NCBI RefSeq assembly: GCF_006717045.1
Contig: NZ_VFPH01000002.1
Coordinates: forward strand, 372,001 to 436,000
Source: Pseudonocardia cypriaca
Lineage (GTDB): Bacteria > Actinomycetota > Actinomycetes > Mycobacteriales > Pseudonocardiaceae
Direction: 5' to 3'
DNA length: 64,000 nucleotides
Shown in pieces: positions 59,713 to 64,000 of the stretch (positions are counted from its first letter, which is position 1; every line of letters starts with the position of its first letter). The notes under the pieces are model-generated. The model did no database searches, was not told the origin of the DNA, and was given only the letters and a program-made list of their open reading frames with translations. The position numbers were made by a program, and so were the translations under genes.

Positions 59713-59787
59713 GTCCGTAGTAGGGTGCGTCAAGGGATCGCGCAGAATCCGCGGCGGTCCGGGACCGCCACGGGGGGAGAGCCGCAC

Positions 59788-60867
59788 ATGACGACGCACC
59801 GGGCGGCCTCACCGTCCCTGATCGACGTGGCGCGGGCGGCGGGCGTGTCCACCGCAACCGCGGGGCGCGCCCTCGGCGGGTACGGGCAGGTGCGCGCCGG
59901 CACCCGGGAGCGGGTGCTCGCCGCTGCCGCCGAGCTGGGGTACCGGACCAACGGCCTCGCCCGCAGCATGATCACCGGCAGCACGCAGACCATCGGCGTG
60001 GTCGTCACCGACGTGGCCAACCCGTTCTTCGCCACCGCGCTGCGCGGCGTCACCGACGTGGTCCAGCCCGCGGGCTTCGAGGTGCTGCTCGCCAACACCG
60101 GGAGCGCGGTCGAGGCCGAGCGCCGGGCGATCACCGTGATGTCGGAGAAGCGGGTCGACGGCGTGATCGTCGCGGCCGCACAACCCTCCCAGGGAGCCCA
60201 TCTCAAGCACGCGATCGACCTCGGCGTGCCGATTGTGCTCCTCGACCGGCAGGTGGCCGGTGTGGCCGACGCCGACAGCGTCACGATCGACAACGAGCAG
60301 GCCGCAGCGGATGCGGTGGCGCACCTGCTCGAGCTCGGCCACCGGCGGATCGGCGTGGTGACCGAGGCGGGCGACCGGCTCGCCGGGCTGCGCGGGGCGG
60401 GCAACCGGCGCAAGGGGCTGTTCCCGAGCGCGGTTCGATTGCGCGGCTACCTGCGCGCGATCGGCGCCGCCGGCCTGGAGATCGACGAGGGGCTGATCGG
60501 GTCGGCGCGCTACGACCGGGACTCCGCCTACGACGCCACCATCCGGCTGCTGGCCCGGGACGACCCGCCGACCGCGATCCTGTGCACCGACAACGTCCTC
60601 GCCTCCGGCGCGTTCCGCGCGGCCCAGGACCGCGGCCTGCGCATGCCCGACCAGCTGTCGCTGGTGGGGTTCGACGACGAGCCGTGGACCACGCTCGTCC
60701 GGCCGGAGCTGACGATCGTCGAGCAGCCGACGTACGACCTGGGAACGCGGGCGGGCCGCCGGCTGCTCGACCGGATCACCGGTGCCCGCGACGGCCGCAC
60801 CGTCCACGTGCAGCTGCAGGCGAAGCTGCTGGTGCGCGGCTCGACCGGCGCGCCGGCCGCCCGCTGA
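59788..60867 (+). CDS. LacI-family transcriptional repressor
   Basis: A 359-residue regulator. The N-terminal helix-turn-helix and hinge (SLIDVARAAGVSTATAGRAL, then ELGYRTNGLARSM, residues about 10-62) precede a periplasmic-binding-protein-like sensor with NPFFATALRGV, IVLLDRQVAGV and LVGFDDEPWTTLVRPELT. GGGGGGAGA precedes the ATG. It should bind the two palindromes upstream and release the hyuA-to-GGT operon when the substrate or an intermediate binds. Confidence 0.93.
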   Translation: MTTHRAASPSLIDVARAAGVSTATAGRALGGYGQVRAGTRERVLAAAAELGYRTNGLARSMITGSTQTIGVVVTDVANPFFATALRGVTDVVQPAGFEVLLANTGSAVEAERRAITVMSEKRVDGVIVAAAQPSQGAHLKHAIDLGVPIVLLDRQVAGVADADSVTIDNEQAAADAVAHLLELGHRRIGVVTEAGDRLAGLRGAGNRRKGLFPSAVRLRGYLRAIGAAGLEIDEGLIGSARYDRDSAYDATIRLLARDDPPTAILCTDNVLASGAFRAAQDRGLRMPDQLSLVGFDDEPWTTLVRPELTIVEQPTYDLGTRAGRRLLDRITGARDGRTVHVQLQAKLLVRGSTGAPAAR

Positions 60868-60921
60868 CGGCACCGGCGGCGAGGTCCTGCACGAGCGACT
60901 CCCCTACGCCACCATCAGCGC

Positions 60922-61272
60922 ATGCCGAAGTACCGGGTCAACGACGCCGCGGTCGACCACGCCCACCACCTCATCGACGCCCGCCGCTACGTCCTGCGGA
61001 GCCGCTGGGGAGACGTCCAGCCCTCCGCCGCCGACGGCACCCGCTACCTCAAGACCCACACCTGGGACGAGTACGGCGCCTGGCACCTCGGCCTCACCGA
61101 CGGCGCGGCCGAGGACACCAAACGGCGCTACGCCTTCGTCTTCGGCGACTACACGCGCATCCATCGGATGGGGATCATCTCCTGCCACTACCGAGCCGCC
61201 GAGTGGGGCCACAAGGACATCGAGCTCGCCGCGCACGAGCTCCTGCAGTACCTGGACGACTCCCGCAGATGA
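60922..61272 (+). CDS. Conserved small protein of unknown function
   Basis: A 116-residue soluble protein with normal composition (DAAVDHAHHLIDARRYVLRS, then THTWDEYGAWHLGLTDGAAE, KRRYAFVFGDYTRIHRMG). Its wording resembles small actinobacterial proteins annotated only as hypothetical. Several conserved-looking His, Trp and Asp residues (H14-H16, W70) could form a small active or metal site, but I cannot assign one. It ends 3 bp before the convergent DUF2235 gene. Confidence 0.7.
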   Translation: MPKYRVNDAAVDHAHHLIDARRYVLRSRWGDVQPSAADGTRYLKTHTWDEYGAWHLGLTDGAAEDTKRRYAFVFGDYTRIHRMGIISCHYRAAEWGHKDIELAAHELLQYLDDSRR

Positions 61273-61275
61273 CGA

Positions 61276-62865
61276 TCAGCAGGCCGTGCGTTCCACGGTG
61301 AGCTCGACGCTCCCCCGGTTGTTCGAGTACATCCCCCACGCGTCGTTGGCGAAGGCGTAGAGGTAGCCCTCGCCCCGTACCCGCAGCGTCCGCGGCCCCC
61401 GCCCGACCCCCAGCACCTGGTGCGGGAGCTGGTTGCCGGCGCCGTCGAACCCGCCGTTCGCCACCACGACGACCAGCTGCATCCACCGCGCCCCCGGCCC
61501 GTCGAACCTCTTCGAGAGCGGCAGCTCGGCGAGCGGGTTCTGCGTGAGGGTGCGCAGCTGCACCTCGATCGAGTCCGCGACGGCGCCGAGGCCGTAGGCC
61601 ATCCGCCCGACGAACGACGGTTCGTCGATCCCGTCGGGGCCGGCCACCTCGTCCTTGTCGATCCACTCACCGCAGGCGGTGAGCCGGTAGGTGCAGCCGT
61701 CTCGGACGTAGACACCGGTCTCGCACCACGGCAGGTGCGCGAAGATCTCGGCGGTGCGCCGCTGACCCGGTTCGAGCTCGACGGAGGGGCGGTACGGATC
61801 CTGCCGGGCGGGCGGCTGCAGGCAGCGACGCAGCGCCGAGTCGTGCACCCGGTCCGACTCCGGCCGGATGCGGGGCACGCTGCGGGGTGTCGGGCTGATC
61901 CGCTGGTACGGGCCGACGCAGCTGTCGTGCAGCACGTCGAACGGATCGCCCTCGATCTCCTTCGCCTGCGACGAGAACGCGAGCGAGGTGTGCGCGCCCG
62001 CCTCGTCGATCATCCACCGCAGCGCGCCGTCGGACAGCCCGCTCTCCCGGTAGCCGCCGCCGACGTCGCTGTGGCAGCCGGGGAACCACAGCTGCTGCAC
62101 CCGATCGGCGTCCTGGAGGGGCTGGCCGCTCGGTGTGGTCCAGAGGGTCGGCGCGAACGGCCCGCGCCGTTCGTCCAGTGCCACCGCGTGTCGGGCGCAC
62201 CGCACCCCGGGGTTGAGGTGGGTGTCGTGGAAGGCGTAGCCGGCGTCGTCGTCGGCGAGGTTGAGGAGCCCGAAGAAGTCCGGGATCCCGAGCGAGCCGA
62301 CCGTGTCCCACACCCCGAGGAACTCGATCCTGGCGCCGAGCGCCGCCCGGTCCGCCGCGTCGGCGGGTGGGCCGAAATCGGGGAAGAACGTGGTGCCGGC
62401 GTGCCAGGCCCGGTCGCGTCGCCCGACGCCGGGCACGTAGCCGTCCTCGTAGACGCGGCGCACGACGTCCCACGCACCTCCCGGCGCTCCGCTGCCCGGT
62501 GCCGCGACCCGCGCCAGCCCGCACGACGTCAGCATGGCGACGAGGCTGCGCACCGTGTAGGCACCGCGGCTGAAGCCGACGACCGAGATGAGGTCGCCGG
62601 GCTCGTAGGTGTTCGCGAGCCAGAGGTAGGCGTTCATGATGTTGCGGGACAGCCCGCGCCCGGTCCCACCGTCGAAGGTGCGCGACAGCAGCGAGCCGTC
62701 GGCACCGACCCCGGAGAAGTACCGTGCGACCTGCCGCGTCCCGTCCTGGGCGGTGTCGGCGAGCAGGTTGTGGAAGACCCGGACGTTGGTCGGGGTCGGC
62801 ACGCCGTCCCTGGCCTGGTCCGCCCGGTTCCACGTGCCGTCGCAGCAGACGACGATGTGCCTCAT
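61276..62865 (-). CDS. DUF2235 alpha/beta-hydrolase (Tle1-like phospholipase family)
   Basis: A 529-residue protein. The N-terminal DUF2235 domain starts HIVVCCDGTWN and has the nucleophile elbow GFSRGAY with S99; LWFPGCHSDVGGGY supplies the late Asp/His (near 262-270). The last 180 residues form a separate beta-rich region ending GNQLPHQVLGVGRGPRTLRV, absent from minimal members. Some relatives are type VI secretion phospholipases, but no secretion gene is present, and in actinomycetes these genes are usually solitary. The substrate is unknown. Confidence 0.87.
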   Translation of the reverse strand: MRHIVVCCDGTWNRADQARDGVPTPTNVRVFHNLLADTAQDGTRQVARYFSGVGADGSLLSRTFDGGTGRGLSRNIMNAYLWLANTYEPGDLISVVGFSRGAYTVRSLVAMLTSCGLARVAAPGSGAPGGAWDVVRRVYEDGYVPGVGRRDRAWHAGTTFFPDFGPPADAADRAALGARIEFLGVWDTVGSLGIPDFFGLLNLADDDAGYAFHDTHLNPGVRCARHAVALDERRGPFAPTLWTTPSGQPLQDADRVQQLWFPGCHSDVGGGYRESGLSDGALRWMIDEAGAHTSLAFSSQAKEIEGDPFDVLHDSCVGPYQRISPTPRSVPRIRPESDRVHDSALRRCLQPPARQDPYRPSVELEPGQRRTAEIFAHLPWCETGVYVRDGCTYRLTACGEWIDKDEVAGPDGIDEPSFVGRMAYGLGAVADSIEVQLRTLTQNPLAELPLSKRFDGPGARWMQLVVVVANGGFDGAGNQLPHQVLGVGRGPRTLRVRGEGYLYAFANDAWGMYSNNRGSVELTVERTAC

Positions 62866-63034
62866 CGCGGTTTCCCCTCGCCCGTCCCCCCGGGCTGGTT
62901 CGACGATGTCTTCACACCGGTCCCTGATACGAGTTGCCGGGCCGTCGAATCAGACCTGCCGGGCCGGGTAGGCGCGAAAACCTCAGCGCCGGCCCTGACG
63001 ACATGAGCGGTCGGCAGCGCCGATGATCCGCTCG

Positions 63035-63943
63035 TCAGTGACGCGTGGCGTTCCCCGGCCCGTCGCCCTGGTGCCGGCTGCCGGTGCTGGGTCCGGACGC
63101 CGCCCAGCTGGCGAGGATGTCCATGGCCCGCCGTGAGGGCGAGTCGGGTTCGGTGGTGTAGACGAACAGGGTCGTGTCGGGGTCGCCGGGCAGGGTGAGG
63201 GTCTCGTACTCGACGGTGAGATCCCCGACGAGTGGATGACGCAGGCGTTTCGAGCCGTGGGTGCGTTGGTGGACCCGGTGCTGCACCCACCACTGGTCGA
63301 ACTCGCGACTGTGTTCGCGCAGTTCGGCCACGAGCTCGTTGGTGGCGCGGTCGTCGGGGTCGCGGCCGACGTCGAACCTCAGGTTCTCGACCGCTGCTCG
63401 AGCTTGATCGCCCCAGTCCACGAACAGCGACCGGGCGTCCTCGTCGAGGAACATCCAGCGGGCGTAGTTGCGCCGGCCCGGCGGCAGGAGGTCGAAGTCG
63501 GTGAACAACGCCCTGGCCATCCGGTTGGCGGCCAGGACGTCGGTGCGGCGTCCGAGGATCAGGGCGGGTTCGCCGTCGAGGGCGTCGAGCAGCTGGTAGA
63601 GCCCGGGGCGGACGCGCTGGACGGCACGGGAACGTCGACGAGCCGGTGCTGCGCTCAGCCCGATCAGGTCTTCCAGGTGCGCTCGTCCCGCGTCGTCGAG
63701 ACCGAGGGCACGACCGATGGCCTCGACCACGGCCGGTGAGGGCGTGATGCGCCGCCCCTGCTCGAGGCGGGCGTAGTAGTCGGTGGACACCCCGGCCAGC
63801 AGCGCGACCTCCTCGCGGCGCAGGCCCGGCACGCGACGCACGCGCCCGTCCGGCGGCAACCCGGCACGTGCTGGGTCGCCCTGGCTGCGAGCCCGCCGCA
63901 GGAAATCGGCGAGTTCCCGGTTCGTCCCTGCCACAGAGCTCAT
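63035..63943 (-). CDS. XRE-family regulator with MmyB-like ligand-binding domain
   Basis: A 302-residue regulator of the same kind as the protein at 9945-10802: helix-turn-helix VPGLRREEVALLAGVSTDYYARLEQ (residues about 38-62) and an MmyB domain with EPALILGRRTDVLAANRMARAL near 130. The ATG at 63943 directly abuts GGGGAGA, too close for a good ribosome-binding site; the GTG at 63934, three codons in, has better spacing and may be the true start. The 169 bp between it and the DUF2235 gene (62866-63034) contain nothing I recognise. Its target is probably upstream, outside the window. Confidence 0.9.
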   Translation of the reverse strand: MSSVAGTNRELADFLRRARSQGDPARAGLPPDGRVRRVPGLRREEVALLAGVSTDYYARLEQGRRITPSPAVVEAIGRALGLDDAGRAHLEDLIGLSAAPARRRSRAVQRVRPGLYQLLDALDGEPALILGRRTDVLAANRMARALFTDFDLLPPGRRNYARWMFLDEDARSLFVDWGDQARAAVENLRFDVGRDPDDRATNELVAELREHSREFDQWWVQHRVHQRTHGSKRLRHPLVGDLTVEYETLTLPGDPDTTLFVYTTEPDSPSRRAMDILASWAASGPSTGSRHQGDGPGNATRH

Positions 63944-64000
63944 TCTCCCCGATGTCCCCTCCCCGCAACTGGACCTGTGCGTCCTAGGTTGCCGAGTCCG

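Noticed and set aside
61276..62865. DUF2235 gene as evidence for a type VI secretion effector module
   Set aside because: No VgrG, Hcp, adaptor or immunity-like gene is adjacent, and such genes are often solitary in actinomycetes.
1..64000. CRISPR array, tRNA, rRNA, insertion sequence, integrase or attachment site
   Set aside because: I saw no spaced direct repeats, no tRNA-like cloverleaf, no transposase or integrase family motif, and no terminal inverted repeats with target duplications. A tool scan could still find small RNAs I cannot see.

Overview
This is a high-GC window from a filamentous-type actinomycete. Gene density, GTG starts, GTGA/ATGA stop-start overlaps, two MmyB-type XRE regulators and an S-adenosyl-methyltransferase of the DUF574 (PF04672) type point to the Pseudonocardiales, for example Pseudonocardia; the genus is inference. 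I see no rRNA, tRNA, CRISPR array, transposase or phage gene. It reads as a chromosomal accessory region rich in catabolic and efflux functions.

Layout. (1) 1-5.7 kb: the 3' end of a TetR gene, an OmpR-type response regulator, its sensor kinase, a CtpE-like P-type ATPase and a DedA-like membrane protein, all on the plus strand with overlapping stops and starts. (2) 5.7-10.8 kb: two alpha/beta hydrolases (one without a nucleophile serine), a DUF574 methyltransferase, and an NTF2/NmrA gene pair divergent from an MmyB-type regulator. (3) 10.8-31.1 kb: a catabolic island. A minus-strand operon holds hydantoinase/carboxylase A and B homologues, a class III CoA-transferase and an enoyl-CoA hydratase, and it diverges from a GAF-PucR activator. 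A plus-strand series follows: class II HMG-CoA reductase, HMG-CoA lyase, an MHS-type transporter, an amidohydrolase, LysR, a second transporter, a second CoA-transferase and a crotonase-fold isomerase. The two steps mevalonate -> HMG-CoA -> acetoacetate + acetyl-CoA are present in full. A divergent LysR/luciferase-like pair closes the island. (4) 31.1-42 kb: a detoxification/efflux block centred on a second TetR gene. Three matching inverted-repeat operators lie upstream of a quinone-reductase/flavin-monooxygenase operon, a siderophore-interacting-protein operon and a DHA2 efflux operon. This block carries a tandem-duplicated, internally deleted monooxygenase and a relic copy of the sensor kinase-ATPase-DedA locus of region 1. 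(5) 42-50.7 kb: a beta-helix-like protein that reads into a convergent gene, a matrix-metalloproteinase-like protease fused to seven lectin-propeller repeats, an aminohydrolase with its own palindrome, a GNAT acetyltransferase, a lipoprotein and small exported proteins. (6) 50.7-60.9 kb: a six-gene minus-strand operon (second hydantoinase A and B, Gfo/Idh oxidoreductase, amino-acid-oxidase-like flavoprotein, transporter, gamma-glutamyltransferase) divergent from a LacI repressor, with paired operators between. (7) 60.9-64 kb: a small conserved protein, a DUF2235 hydrolase and a second MmyB regulator.

Main points. The three-operator TetR regulon, the DNA-level relationship between the 1-5.7 kb and 35-39 kb blocks, and the MMP-like protease are the observations best supported by sequence. 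Substrates of the two hydantoinase/carboxylase systems cannot be read from the sequence.
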